10,357 nucleotides of DNA from Actinomycetes bacterium. Its GTDB lineage: Bacteria; Actinomycetota; Acidimicrobiia; Acidimicrobiales; SZUA-35. Shown here piece by piece: positions 1 through 7,852 of the stretch. Below the pieces are notes generated by a model. That model made no database searches. It was not told the DNA's origin and saw only the letters and a program-made list of their open reading frames with translations. The DNA is taken from the NCBI GenBank assembly GCA_024227975.1, contig JAAETV010000274.1, positions 1 to 10,357 of the forward strand. The letters run 5' to 3'. Within the stretch, counting starts at the first letter, position 1, and every line of letters starts with the position of its first letter. A program made the position numbers and the translations under genes.

Positions 1-738
1 GGGGTGGCCCGTTACCGGATCACGGGTCCGGTATCGGCACCGCGGGGCACCGGCCACGCCAAGGCTTTCCGTCGAGAACAGGCAATCGAGCCTCGTCTCG
101 ATAAGGCGGCGGTGCCCACCCCGCTGACCATGGCCTTGTCGGTTCCCAACGATCCCGCCCTCGATACCCATGTCGATGATCTGGTGTCGGTGGTATCGGC
201 CGAAGTGAGCGACATGGGCGCGGCGGGAGCATCCGAGATCCAACTCGACGCCCCATCGGAAGCCATCGCCTGTGCCCATGGCACCCGCCCAGTGGCGGAG
301 CTGGCTGACTTGATGTGCCGCCCGTTCGAGGAGGCCGACGGGATCGAGGGCGTGACCAGGACTGTGCACTTCTGCCTTGGTGATATCGCCCGCAAGCCGT
401 CGACCCAGGTCCAGAACCTCCGCTCGCTGGTCCCCCTGCTCCAGGCCTGCGAGGGACGCATCGACCGGGCCCACCTGGAGTGCTCCTATGCCGGCCAGTG
501 GGATGACCGGTCCCTACTGGCCGAGGTGCCGTCATCGATCGAGATCGTGGCCGGCATCGCCGACGTGAAGTCGAGCCCGGCCCCCGTTGATCACTATGTC
601 GGCCAGATCGACGAGTTGCTGGCCGTGGTTGGCGAGGATCGACTGCTCGTCTCCTCGTCGTGTGGTTGCGGGCGGGTCCCCCACGACGAGGCCATCACCC
701 TCATGCGCAACCTGGTCAAGGCGGCGGCCAAGGGCTAG
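1..738 (+). CDS. Cobalamin-independent methionine synthase-like (MetE C-terminal/UROD-fold) protein, 5'-partial
   Basis: The reading frame is open from the first base to a TAG at 736-738. A GTG lies at position 4, but 244 residues is short for this family and the first residues already look like the interior of a MetE-type barrel, so the gene probably starts upstream of the window. Counting from that GTG, the MetE zinc-site pattern is visible: His122-x-Cys124 (VHFC), Glu159 (HLEC) and a late Cys at 220 or 222 (SSCGCG). A QLDAPSEA segment near 80-87 resembles the substrate-side QxDEP strand of MetE, and PTPLTMAL near 39-45 resembles the PGPLT motif. Family knowledge: such enzymes move a methyl group from a folate or corrinoid donor to a zinc-bound thiol, usually homocysteine. 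The true acceptor here cannot be read from sequence. The gene converges on the LOG gene with an 18-nt gap and no obvious terminator. Confidence 0.8.
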   Translation, partial: GVARYRITGPVSAPRGTGHAKAFRREQAIEPRLDKAAVPTPLTMALSVPNDPALDTHVDDLVSVVSAEVSDMGAAGASEIQLDAPSEAIACAHGTRPVAELADLMCRPFEEADGIEGVTRTVHFCLGDIARKPSTQVQNLRSLVPLLQACEGRIDRAHLECSYAGQWDDRSLLAEVPSSIEIVAGIADVKSSPAPVDHYVGQIDELLAVVGEDRLLVSSSCGCGRVPHDEAITLMRNLVKAAAKG

Positions 739-756
739 CTGGCCTCCACGGTGGCC

Positions 757-1326
757 CTAGTTCGTCCACTTCGGTGAGTAGGCGGGAGCGGGTCCGGCCG
801 CCAGTTCGACGGCATCGACGGCGCTGGTGGCGCGCGTGACGAGGGCGGCATTGTCGTCACTGACGAAGCCGGCCTTCACCGCCTGGTCGACGAAGTCGAA
901 CAGGAATCGGTAGAAGCCATTCACGTCGAGGAACACGATCGGCATCGAGACGAGCCCCAGCTGGTTCCAGGTCAACATCTCGATGGCTTCTTCCCAGGTA
1001 CCGAACCCGCCAGGCAAGACGATGACACCCTCGGCCATCTCGGCCATACGGGCCTTGCGAGCGTGCATCGAGGGAGTGACCTCGAGGCTGGTCAGCCCAT
1101 GATGGGCTACCTCCAGAGCCATGAGTTGGTCGGTGATGACGCCCGTCGCCTCCCCGCCCGCCCTCATCACCTCGTCGGCCACGATCTTCATCAGCCCGAC
1201 GCTGCCTCCCCCATAGACGAGGCTGTGGCCGGCACCCCCGATGGCGGTCCCCAGGTCGCGGGCGGTTTCGGCAAAGGCCGGATCGTGTCCGGTGTTCGAA
1301 CCACAGTAGACGCACAGTGTTGTCAT
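757..1326 (-). CDS. LOG-family (TIGR00730) nucleoside monophosphate phosphoribohydrolase
   Basis: A 189-residue Rossmann-type protein of normal family length. The N-terminal strand CVYCGS and the glycine-rich VYGGGSVGLM (37-46) fit the nucleotide-binding start of the fold. MHARK (87-91) and PGGFGTWEE (105-113) match the family's two signatures, MHxRK and PGGxGTxxE, which carry the catalytic Arg and Glu. Known members release ribose 5-phosphate from AMP or from cytokinin nucleotides; older annotations call them lysine decarboxylase-like. The substrate in this organism is not evident. The ATG at 1326 lies 15 nt after the esterase stop and has no clear Shine-Dalgarno (the leader reads CCCCCACCATC), so translation probably depends on coupling to the esterase. 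It is the last gene of the leftward run, and the downstream gap holds no convincing terminator. Confidence 0.92.
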   Translation of the reverse strand: MTTLCVYCGSNTGHDPAFAETARDLGTAIGGAGHSLVYGGGSVGLMKIVADEVMRAGGEATGVITDQLMALEVAHHGLTSLEVTPSMHARKARMAEMAEGVIVLPGGFGTWEEAIEMLTWNQLGLVSMPIVFLDVNGFYRFLFDFVDQAVKAGFVSDDNAALVTRATSAVDAVELAAGPAPAYSPKWTN

Positions 1327-1341
1327 GATGGTGGGGGAAGA

Positions 1342-2877
1342 CTAGAGGACCCCGGCCCACAGATCTATCTCGTCGCCGGCTGGCCGGTTGGCGACCAGGC
1401 ACGGCTCGTCGAACAACATGGTCGCCCTCGTGGTCGGCTCGTAGCGGGGCCAGTCGGGCAGGGCGGGATTGTTGGGGTTGCCATTGGTTGCGAACGCGAC
1501 CCAGGCACTGTGGGTAGCCGCCGCCAGTTCCAGAGCCGTTGCCCCCTCGAAGAAGGCGTCGGCTTGGGGGGTGGTTGACATGTCGAAGGCGAACGGGACT
1601 TCGCTGAAGTGATGGGCCCCGAAGGCACCCCCACGGGACGGGTTCCCCCAATCGAAACGGTAGAGCCAGACGTCAGAGTTGTTGGCCACTTGGGCATCAG
1701 CCATCCGGATGGCGGGAACGGTGAACATACGGTCGGTCTCCAGGGCCGCGATCAGCTCATGGGGCTCGGCCCCCGGCCGGTTCCCTTGATACAGGGCCAG
1801 GGCCTCGGCCCCGCTCTTGCCCGCCATGCCGAACACGAGGTCCATCGTTGCTTCGACCGACGCTGGGTCGAACATGTCCTTCAGATCGACGAGGAAGATC
1901 AGGGCCTCTTCCTTCGTTGTTCCGGTCATGACCCCAATGTCGGCGGCTGAGCCAGCGGCGATGGCGTCGACGGGACGTTGGGGCAACAACTCGGTGCCAT
2001 AGGTTGGTTGGAAGGCCATGGCTGAGGCTGCCGCTTCACCGAAGCGAACGGGATCGCGGCCTACCGCCAGCTCATCGGTGAGCTTGATCTGGGTCTGGAG
2101 CATGACGTCGGATGGGACCCGAGCCAGGGCTTCGGTATCGCCTGGCTTGACTCCCAACATGTCGAGCATGTGGCCCGCGATCATGGTGGCCGTCGGGGCG
2201 CTGATGCCATTGTGGCCAGCCCCGCTCTGGGGGATGGCTCGATGGAACAGTCCCTTGGCCCGAGGCATGGCCATCAGGGTCCCGGCTGACATCCCACCCG
2301 CTGACTCGCCGGCGATCGTCACCTTCGAAGGATCACCCCCGAAGGCGACGATGTTGGCCTGGACCCACTCGAGGGCGGCGATCTGGTCCAGCATGCCCAG
2401 GTTGCCGGATGAAGCCAGCTCGGAGAAGTGGTCGCCCAGATGCCAGAATCCCTGCACCCCCAGGCGGTAGTTGATGGTGACGGCAACGACCCCGTCGCGG
2501 GCGAAGGCCGAGCCGTCATAGACGTCGTCGATCCCGCTGCCGGCGTAGAAGGCGCCACCATGGATCCAGAACAGAACCGGAAGGCCGGTCGCTCCCGGGT
2601 CCGGGGTCCACACATTGAGGTTGAGGCAGGCGTCGCCGGCCGGGTTCTGGGGTGTCCCCAGTTCACCGAAGATGCCTGGCATGGCAGCTTGGATGCAGAC
2701 CGGCCCGAAGGCGGTCGCCGGTCGGGCACCCTCCCACGATTCGGGTGGTTGGGGAGGTTGGAGTCGTAGGGGCCCGACCGGAGGAGAGGCGAATGGGACG
2801 TTCTTGAAACTGTGGATTCCGTTGGCGTCGGTTGCTCCCTCGACGACCCCGGACTGTGTCTGGATGTGTAGTGCCAT
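1342..2877 (-). CDS. Type-B carboxylesterase (para-nitrobenzyl esterase-like)
   Basis: A 511-residue alpha/beta hydrolase of full family length, with no signal peptide, hence probably cytoplasmic. Visible features in order: the CLNLNVW signature (84-90) with conserved Cys61 and Cys84; the oxyanion-hole HGGAF (106-110); the nucleophile elbow GESAGG (190-195) with Ser192, preceded by FGGDPSKVTI; an acidic member near 323-324 in TKEEAL; and the catalytic His423 in HFSEVPFAF. The complete Ser-Glu-His triad predicts an active hydrolase of carboxylic esters; the acyl and alcohol specificity is not readable. ATG at 2877 is preceded by an AGGGGGG ribosome binding sequence at 10-nt range, which supports this start. 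It follows the CoA-transferase after 103 nt, the longest gap in the run, so a separate promoter is possible. An ester-derived acid would be a natural substrate for the neighbouring CoA-transferase, which is inference. Confidence 0.93.
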   Translation of the reverse strand: MALHIQTQSGVVEGATDANGIHSFKNVPFASPPVGPLRLQPPQPPESWEGARPATAFGPVCIQAAMPGIFGELGTPQNPAGDACLNLNVWTPDPGATGLPVLFWIHGGAFYAGSGIDDVYDGSAFARDGVVAVTINYRLGVQGFWHLGDHFSELASSGNLGMLDQIAALEWVQANIVAFGGDPSKVTIAGESAGGMSAGTLMAMPRAKGLFHRAIPQSGAGHNGISAPTATMIAGHMLDMLGVKPGDTEALARVPSDVMLQTQIKLTDELAVGRDPVRFGEAAASAMAFQPTYGTELLPQRPVDAIAAGSAADIGVMTGTTKEEALIFLVDLKDMFDPASVEATMDLVFGMAGKSGAEALALYQGNRPGAEPHELIAALETDRMFTVPAIRMADAQVANNSDVWLYRFDWGNPSRGGAFGAHHFSEVPFAFDMSTTPQADAFFEGATALELAAATHSAWVAFATNGNPNNPALPDWPRYEPTTRATMLFDEPCLVANRPAGDEIDLWAGVL

Positions 2878-2980
2878 GATCAGGCCCCCTGGTTGTTGGC
2901 TGACGATCCCGCGACCGGCCCCAGCTCTACTTCACTCCAACCTCGACCGCGAGACAAGCTCCAGGGACCCCAACGTCTGA

Positions 2981-5425
2981 TTAGCCCAGAATCCCGTCCA
3001 GGAGGAGCTGAATGTATTGCTCCTCGGAGTAGCCAAGCACCTCTCTGACAACGTACTCATTGTGCTCGCCCATGCCTGGGGCACGGATCAGGCGATGGTC
3101 GCGGCCCCGCCATTGGGCCGTCTCCCGGTCTATGGGGATGTCGACGCTCGGGGCCGAGGGTTGGTTGACGATCTGGTAGTGGTGGCGGAGCTGGGGATCC
3201 CGCCCATAGGTATCGGCCAGGTGTTCGACGGGGGCGGCTGCGATCCTGGCGGTCTGACACTGGTCGGCGCATGTCCACTTGTCGACCTGGCTCGTCCAGT
3301 CCCGGACCAGATCGTCGACGGCGTTCTCGTGGTTCTTGCGGGCCTGGTGGTCGATGAAGCGTGGGTCGTCGATGAGGTCTGGTGCACCCATGAGCCGGCA
3401 CAGGCTGGCCCACTCCTTGTCGTTGGCCACGGCGATGGCGACCCATTCGTCGTCGCTCAGGGGAGGCTCCGACCCATTGTCGGTCACTAGGGAGGGGTAG
3501 ACCCCGTGGGGGCAGTAGTTGGGGTCGCGGTTGGCCTTTCGGGGCGGCTGGACCTCGGTGGCCACATACTCCATCCACTCCGCTCCCAGTATTGAAACCA
3601 TGCCCGACAGCTGGGTCAGGTGGAGCTCCTGGCCACACCCGGTCTCTTCGCGCTGGTGAAGGGCTGCCAACAGGGTGGAGGCCAGGAGATGGGGGGAAGT
3701 GAAGTCGGGGTAGGCGACGCCCATCCCCCTGGGTCGTTCACCCTCGAATCCTGTCATGAGGTTGAAGCCAGAGGCCGCCATCAAGATGTTTCCCATGCTG
3801 GAGCGGACAGCCCAGGGGCCCTTGCGATGAGCCCCGGGCAGGTTGAGTAGAACGATGTCGGGCTTGAGCAGGCACAGCACCTCATAGCCGAGACCCATCC
3901 TGTCCATGGCTCCCGGCCTGAAGTTGTTGACGACGGCATCGGCGGTCGAGATCAGATCCTTGACTACGGCCATCCCGTCGTCGGTCGACAGATCAACGGC
4001 CAGTGACTTCTTGCCGGCGTTGACCGTGTTGAACAGCCCACCCAGATCAGGGTCGCCTTTGCCGTCGGGCCCGAGCTGGTTGCGCATCGAGTCGGGCTTG
4101 GCCGACGATTCGACCCGGATCACCTCCGCCCCGAAGCTGGCCAGCAGACGGGTCCCGATGGGGGCGGCCAGTACCCAGCCGAAATCGACGATTCGTACCC
4201 CGGCCAGGGCCTGACTGGGATCCGGCACCGCCGGCCTCCCTCGGGTCGCGGTCTTGTCAGGGACGGGAGTAGGCGGTAGCTCCAGGGAGTCAAGGAGGGA
4301 GCAGTGCTGGCCGAGGAGGGGAGCGGGCCGCAGCTCGACCCCGTCAGCCATGGCATCGGCGGGGGAGCGGACGAAGCCGAGGTCGCGGTCGAGGTCGGGG
4401 TGGTGCACGGTGAGGAACTGGTCGTTGACCATGTACTGCTCTGTCTCACCCAGGTCGTCGAAGCCCAGGACCGGGAGGCAGACGAGGTCGGCTCTGAGGG
4501 CTCCGGCCACGAACTTGTCACGGCCAACGGCGTCGGCCAGGGCCAAGACGGCGGCAGACACGGGATTGTTGTCCCGGGGGGCCGTCAGCAACGACCACTC
4601 CCAATCATCGGATGTCATGGAGTGATCGATGCCGACATCGTCGCACCAGGCCAGAAAGGCGTCGAAGCGGTCGGGGCGGACCAGTAGGCCGACATGGCCT
4701 CCATCGGCGCAACGGATGGCGTTCGACAACCCTGGTCTGCGGGGGATCCGTTGATGCCAGGTCCAATGGGTGGGCGAAGCGGTCTGCATGGCCGCCATCA
4801 CCGTCGCCTCCTGGAGAGAGATGTCGATGTGGGTGCCATGAGGATGGTTCTGGCGCCATTGGCCGGTGAGGGCGATCATGACGGCCGAGGCAGTACTGAG
4901 CCCGGCCATGGTGTAGGACGGATCAGCCGCCCCCTGAACCGGAATCGACTGGGGTTCGCCGGAGAGCCAGACCAGGCCGCCGGCCGCCCCCGCCACCAGG
5001 TCATTGGCCTTGTGGCCGGCCCATTCACCATCGAGGCCGAAGGGGGTCACCGAGACCTGGATCAGGTTCCGGTTGATAGCGCGGAACCGATCATGGTCGA
5101 GGCCGTAGCGCTGCCGCTGGGCTGGGGTCGCGGTATCGATGATGACATCAGCGCTGGCTACCAGCGAGCGGAACCGAGCCTGGTCATCGTCGGTGCGGAG
5201 ATCGAGCACGACCGACGATTTGTTGGCATTGAGATACTGATGAGCGAACGACTGCTCCACCCCGGGCTCGTCGTCGAGAAAGGGGGCGAGGTGGCGGATC
5301 GAGTTGCCGTCGGGAGGCTCGACCATGATCACCTCGGCGCCAAGGTCGGCCAGGATTCGGCCACCGAGGGCCGCCGACCGATCGCCAAGATCGAGGACGC
5401 GGACTCCTCCGAGTGCTTGACTCAT
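2981..5425 (-). CDS. Fused two-domain family III (CaiB/BaiF) CoA-transferase
   Basis: An 814-residue protein made of two complete type III CoA-transferase units, residues about 5-385 and 405-814, joined by a short Pro-rich linker near 384-404. Each half opens with the family's N-terminal strand pattern: GVRVLDLGD...ADLGAEVIMVEPP in the first, GVRIVDFGWVLAAP...FGAEVIRVES in the second. Each half keeps the Asp that forms the acyl-aspartyl intermediate in formyl-CoA transferase: Asp168 (AADPSYTMAG) and Asp574 (AYPDFTSPH). Single-domain relatives are about 400 residues and act as interlocked dimers, so the fusion likely mimics a dimer in one chain. The enzyme should move CoA between carboxylic acids; donor and acceptor are unknown. 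ATG at 5425 lies 7 nt after the MaoC stop without a good Shine-Dalgarno, implying translational coupling. Racemase-type members (Amacr-like) share the fold and remain an alternative. Confidence 0.93.
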   Translation of the reverse strand: MSQALGGVRVLDLGDRSAALGGRILADLGAEVIMVEPPDGNSIRHLAPFLDDEPGVEQSFAHQYLNANKSSVVLDLRTDDDQARFRSLVASADVIIDTATPAQRQRYGLDHDRFRAINRNLIQVSVTPFGLDGEWAGHKANDLVAGAAGGLVWLSGEPQSIPVQGAADPSYTMAGLSTASAVMIALTGQWRQNHPHGTHIDISLQEATVMAAMQTASPTHWTWHQRIPRRPGLSNAIRCADGGHVGLLVRPDRFDAFLAWCDDVGIDHSMTSDDWEWSLLTAPRDNNPVSAAVLALADAVGRDKFVAGALRADLVCLPVLGFDDLGETEQYMVNDQFLTVHHPDLDRDLGFVRSPADAMADGVELRPAPLLGQHCSLLDSLELPPTPVPDKTATRGRPAVPDPSQALAGVRIVDFGWVLAAPIGTRLLASFGAEVIRVESSAKPDSMRNQLGPDGKGDPDLGGLFNTVNAGKKSLAVDLSTDDGMAVVKDLISTADAVVNNFRPGAMDRMGLGYEVLCLLKPDIVLLNLPGAHRKGPWAVRSSMGNILMAASGFNLMTGFEGERPRGMGVAYPDFTSPHLLASTLLAALHQREETGCGQELHLTQLSGMVSILGAEWMEYVATEVQPPRKANRDPNYCPHGVYPSLVTDNGSEPPLSDDEWVAIAVANDKEWASLCRLMGAPDLIDDPRFIDHQARKNHENAVDDLVRDWTSQVDKWTCADQCQTARIAAAPVEHLADTYGRDPQLRHHYQIVNQPSAPSVDIPIDRETAQWRGRDHRLIRAPGMGEHNEYVVREVLGYSEEQYIQLLLDGILG

Positions 5426-5432
5426 GGTGGGG

Positions 5433-6401
5433 TCACAGGCGGGGGAGGGGGATGGTCAGGGTGCCAACGAGGGCCGTCGGCCCTTCGGCTAGGACAACCT
5501 CGAGGCCAACGTCGACCTGGTCGGGGGCGACCCCGGTGACGACGGCCGACGCCATGATGGTGGTATCGGCCTTGGTCGGTGCTTTCCAGCTGACATCGAA
5601 CTTCGCCCCGTGGCTCAGGGCCCCGGGGCCCCACGCCGCCAGTAGCGGTTCGATGGCGAAGGCCAGCACATGAGACCCACCGGCGATGGGGCGTTCGAGG
5701 CCGGCCTTGCGGGCTGCTTCGGGGTCGCTGTGGATCGGGTTGTCGGGATTCGACGTGTCGCGGGCCGTCATCATCGCCAGCGACACCTCCATCTCATCAC
5801 CGCCGAAGCGCTGACCGACCGTCGCTGATCTGATGGCATTGAGATGGGGGTTCTCGGCGGCTCTCTCCCAGTCGGGATCAGGGCTCGGGGTCTGGTCGAG
5901 GGGGAGGCCCTCGCTGTGATCGGTGACACCGGCCTCGACGGCGTAGGCCAGCAAGCCGTTGGTCAGGTTGGTGGCGATCAGTCGTCCGGCCGCGTCATGG
6001 CTCTGGGACCGAGTCGTTCCGTAGCGGCGGCCCTTGCGGACGAAACGTCCGGTCGAGGAACCAGTGACCGTGAACACATCGTCGACGGCCAGGGGACGGT
6101 GGATGGTGAACTGCTCCCTCACCCACACCCCGCCAGCAATGGGCGATGCCTTACCATCCTCACCATCCTGGTCATCTCCGCTGGCTTGGCTGGCGGGAAC
6201 ATCTTGGGGTCCCGCTTTCTGTTTGGCCAGGAGGAACAGGGTCATGCCGCATACCAGATCGGGGCTGACATGGCCGGCGGCGAGGAGAGCCTGGGTGACC
6301 GGACCATGGGCGCCCATGCCAGCCGAAGCACCGTCGATCCGGACTCGCCTGAAGGGGCCTTCGACGGGTTGGAGAGATTGGGGCCAGACGGCGGTGCTCA
6401 A
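5433..6401 (-). CDS. MaoC-like double hot-dog dehydratase/hydratase
   Basis: Probably 322 residues from a TTG at 6401. Two hot-dog units are inferred. The second (roughly the last 120 residues) carries NPIHSDPEAARKAGLERPIAGG-type sequence, the signature of MaoC and (R)-specific enoyl-CoA hydratases, with the predicted catalytic His followed by SDP. The first unit resembles FAS1-like dehydratase domains and contains an acidic, probably disordered insert (ASGDDQDGEDGK). Family role: reversible hydration of trans-2-enoyl-CoA or dehydration of 3-hydroxyacyl-CoA. The start is uncertain. The frame stays open to a TTG at 6470 that lacks a ribosome binding site and would add 23 unconvincing residues. 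The only good ribosome binding site (6443-6450) serves an ATG at 6436 in another frame, whose short ORF ends in a TGA overlapping the 6401 TTG. Either the start is coupled to that ORF or a one-base indel splits the true N-terminus. The stop is 7 nt before the CoA-transferase. Confidence 0.85.
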   Translation of the reverse strand: MSTAVWPQSLQPVEGPFRRVRIDGASAGMGAHGPVTQALLAAGHVSPDLVCGMTLFLLAKQKAGPQDVPASQASGDDQDGEDGKASPIAGGVWVREQFTIHRPLAVDDVFTVTGSSTGRFVRKGRRYGTTRSQSHDAAGRLIATNLTNGLLAYAVEAGVTDHSEGLPLDQTPSPDPDWERAAENPHLNAIRSATVGQRFGGDEMEVSLAMMTARDTSNPDNPIHSDPEAARKAGLERPIAGGSHVLAFAIEPLLAAWGPGALSHGAKFDVSWKAPTKADTTIMASAVVTGVAPDQVDVGLEVVLAEGPTALVGTLTIPLPRL

Positions 6402-6436
6402 CGGGCTAGCGGTCCCAGTCGGAGTTGTTCGTGCAT
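6398..6436 (-). other. 12-codon ORF leading into the MaoC gene (leader peptide or frameshifted N-terminus)
   Basis: ATG at 6436 is preceded, six bases away, by the strong ribosome binding sequence AAGGGGGG. It encodes MHEQLRLGPLAR and ends in TGA at 6400-6398. The last T of its final sense codon plus the TGA form TTGA, so the stop overlaps the TTG that opens the MaoC frame, a classic geometry for translational coupling. Alternatively a single missing base joins this peptide directly to the MaoC N-terminus. The sequence alone does not decide. I see no slippery heptamer that would favour programmed frameshifting. Confidence 0.45.
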
Positions 6437-6442
6437 GCCAAT

Positions 6443-6450
6443 CCCCCCTT
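6443..6450 (-). promoter_or_regulatory. Strong ribosome binding site before the MaoC leader ORF
   Basis: On the minus strand this reads AAGGGGGG, six bases ahead of the ATG at 6436 and shortly after the histidine kinase stop (6473). It is the only credible Shine-Dalgarno near the MaoC start and therefore decides where ribosomes load. Confidence 0.6.
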
Positions 6451-6472
6451 GCGGATGTTCGTGACGGCAACG

Positions 6473-7840
6473 CTAGGGGATGGGATCGGGTGGGGCGAAG
6501 TGCAGGCAGGCACGGGTTCCGCCCAGGGGGCTGTCATCGAGTGTGAGCGAGCCCCCGTGAGCCTTCGTGACCTGGCGGGCGATGGCCAGGCCGAGGCCGG
6601 ACCCAGGGGCCGTCGTCCCACGCTCGAATCGTTCGAGAAGGCGTGCTCGGTCGGCGAAGGCAATGCCGGGTCCATTGTCGTCGATGGTGACACGAGGGCC
6701 CTCGATCGAGACCCTTATGCGCAGTGGAGGGGAGGTAGCGCTGGGGTCGGGGCGACCATGGATCAGGGCATTGCGCACGATGTTGGCCACTGCAATCCCA
6801 ACCCCATCAGGCCAGACCCAAGGTTGGTGGTGTGGCAATCGGTTTCCTTCGGCCCTGGCCACAATCTCGATCTCGGCCTCTCCCCGGCGGCCCTCGGCCG
6901 CCACTACGGCATCGACGAGCTCGGCCAGATCGGTCGGTTCGAACCAGGAGGGGTCGACGAACTCGGCTTCGGCCATGGCCCGAACCGCAGATAGGGCGCG
7001 CCCCATCCGTTCCACCTGATCGACGGCCAAGGCGATGACCTCGGCCTGTTCCTCAGCGCCCAGCCGTCCGCTGGCGGCCAGGTTCAGGTTGGTGAGGGCG
7101 CCCTGGAGGGGGATCCGCAGCTCATGGGTCGCGGATGAGGCAAAGCCCCGGGCCGCGTCCAGGGCGGCCTGGCGGCGCTCGGTGGCGGTGGCCAGTCGGC
7201 TCAGGGTTGCGTTGAGGGTTGCCGCCACATCGTCGACATCGGCGCTGCGGTAGTGGTCACCAACCTGCCATTGATCTGGGTGGGTTGTATCGAGTCGGCC
7301 AGTGTCTCGTCGTAGTGCCGTCATCGGTCGTGAAGCCAGTGACCCGAGCCAGTAGCCCCCGAAGCCGGTTGCGGTAGCAATGACCAGACCGAGTAGCCAG
7401 GCGCGACGGCGCAGCTGGCGGGCCTGAGCGTCGACATCGCCCAAGGGGGCAGCCAGTTGCACCAGAGCCTCATCACCGATCTGAGGGACATCGAAGACCT
7501 CGATGGTGTGGAGCCGCCATCGGGTCCCCCCGATCGTCACCGTCACCCATCCGGGCTCCACCGGAGGAGGGAGGGGGTGATCGGGAAGAAGGCCGAGCGA
7601 TGTCAGCCGACCGTCAGCCAGGACCTGGGCTCCGGCCACGGTTGCCGATAGCTCGGAGTGGCTGAGCCGTTCGCCAACGGCGGCCAGGATCGGGGCGGTG
7701 TCGGCACGTGCCTCGAGTTGGCGATCGACTCGTTCGAGCAGGATGTTGGAGAAGACCCCCTGGAACACCGCGATCAGGAAGATCAGCGAGACGGTGGTTG
7801 ACCCGAACGCGGCCAGCCCCGTCCGGGTCGCTAGGCGCAT
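6473..7840 (-). CDS. Sensor histidine kinase of a two-component system
   Basis: A 455-residue membrane kinase. TM1 spans about residues 13-31, an extracytoplasmic sensor region of about 115 residues follows, and TM2 spans about 146-168; a HAMP linker covers about 169-221. The dimerisation/phosphoacceptor domain has His239 in ATHELRIPL. The ATPase domain shows the N box with Asn357 (VANIVRNALIHG), the G1 box DNGPG (388-392), an F box (LLERFERG) and the G2 box GSGLGLAI (413-420). All key kinase motifs are intact. The ATG at 7840 is 12 nt after the regulator's stop and has a GAGGTG ribosome binding site. The signal is unknown: the periplasmic sensor region shows no domain I recognise. Family role: autophosphorylation and phosphotransfer to the adjacent regulator. 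The two exported proteins encoded upstream are candidate modulators, which is inference from gene order. Confidence 0.95.
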   Translation of the reverse strand: MRLATRTGLAAFGSTTVSLIFLIAVFQGVFSNILLERVDRQLEARADTAPILAAVGERLSHSELSATVAGAQVLADGRLTSLGLLPDHPLPPPVEPGWVTVTIGGTRWRLHTIEVFDVPQIGDEALVQLAAPLGDVDAQARQLRRRAWLLGLVIATATGFGGYWLGSLASRPMTALRRDTGRLDTTHPDQWQVGDHYRSADVDDVAATLNATLSRLATATERRQAALDAARGFASSATHELRIPLQGALTNLNLAASGRLGAEEQAEVIALAVDQVERMGRALSAVRAMAEAEFVDPSWFEPTDLAELVDAVVAAEGRRGEAEIEIVARAEGNRLPHHQPWVWPDGVGIAVANIVRNALIHGRPDPSATSPPLRIRVSIEGPRVTIDDNGPGIAFADRARLLERFERGTTAPGSGLGLAIARQVTKAHGGSLTLDDSPLGGTRACLHFAPPDPIP

Positions 7841-7852
7841 GGCTGTAACACC

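Noticed and set aside
12..535. Two leftward ORFs opposite the MetE-like gene
   Set aside because: Their composition is Arg/Ser/Pro-rich, typical of shadow frames, and the forward frame carries the zinc ligands.
726..758. Short inverted repeats between the converging MetE-like and LOG genes, possible bidirectional terminator
   Set aside because: The arms are only 4-5 bp, the alternatives overlap one another, and no T tract follows on either strand.
857..1651. Leftward 264-codon ORF spanning the LOG and esterase junction in another frame
   Set aside because: The two in-frame genes it overlaps have complete catalytic motifs; this frame is low-complexity and Arg/Gly-rich.
2878..2980. Gap between CoA-transferase and esterase as a terminator or promoter
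   Set aside because: I found no strong hairpin with a T tract and no clear -35/-10 pair; an internal promoter stays possible but unsupported.
4694..5539. Long rightward ORF (281 codons) opposite the CoA-transferase and the end of the MaoC gene
   Set aside because: It lies antisense to two clear enzyme genes, has no recognisable domain, and long antisense frames are expected in high-GC DNA.
6402..6470. TTG at 6470 as the MaoC start
   Set aside because: It has no ribosome binding site, directly abuts the kinase stop, and adds residues that look like an out-of-frame reading of the 12-codon leader ORF.
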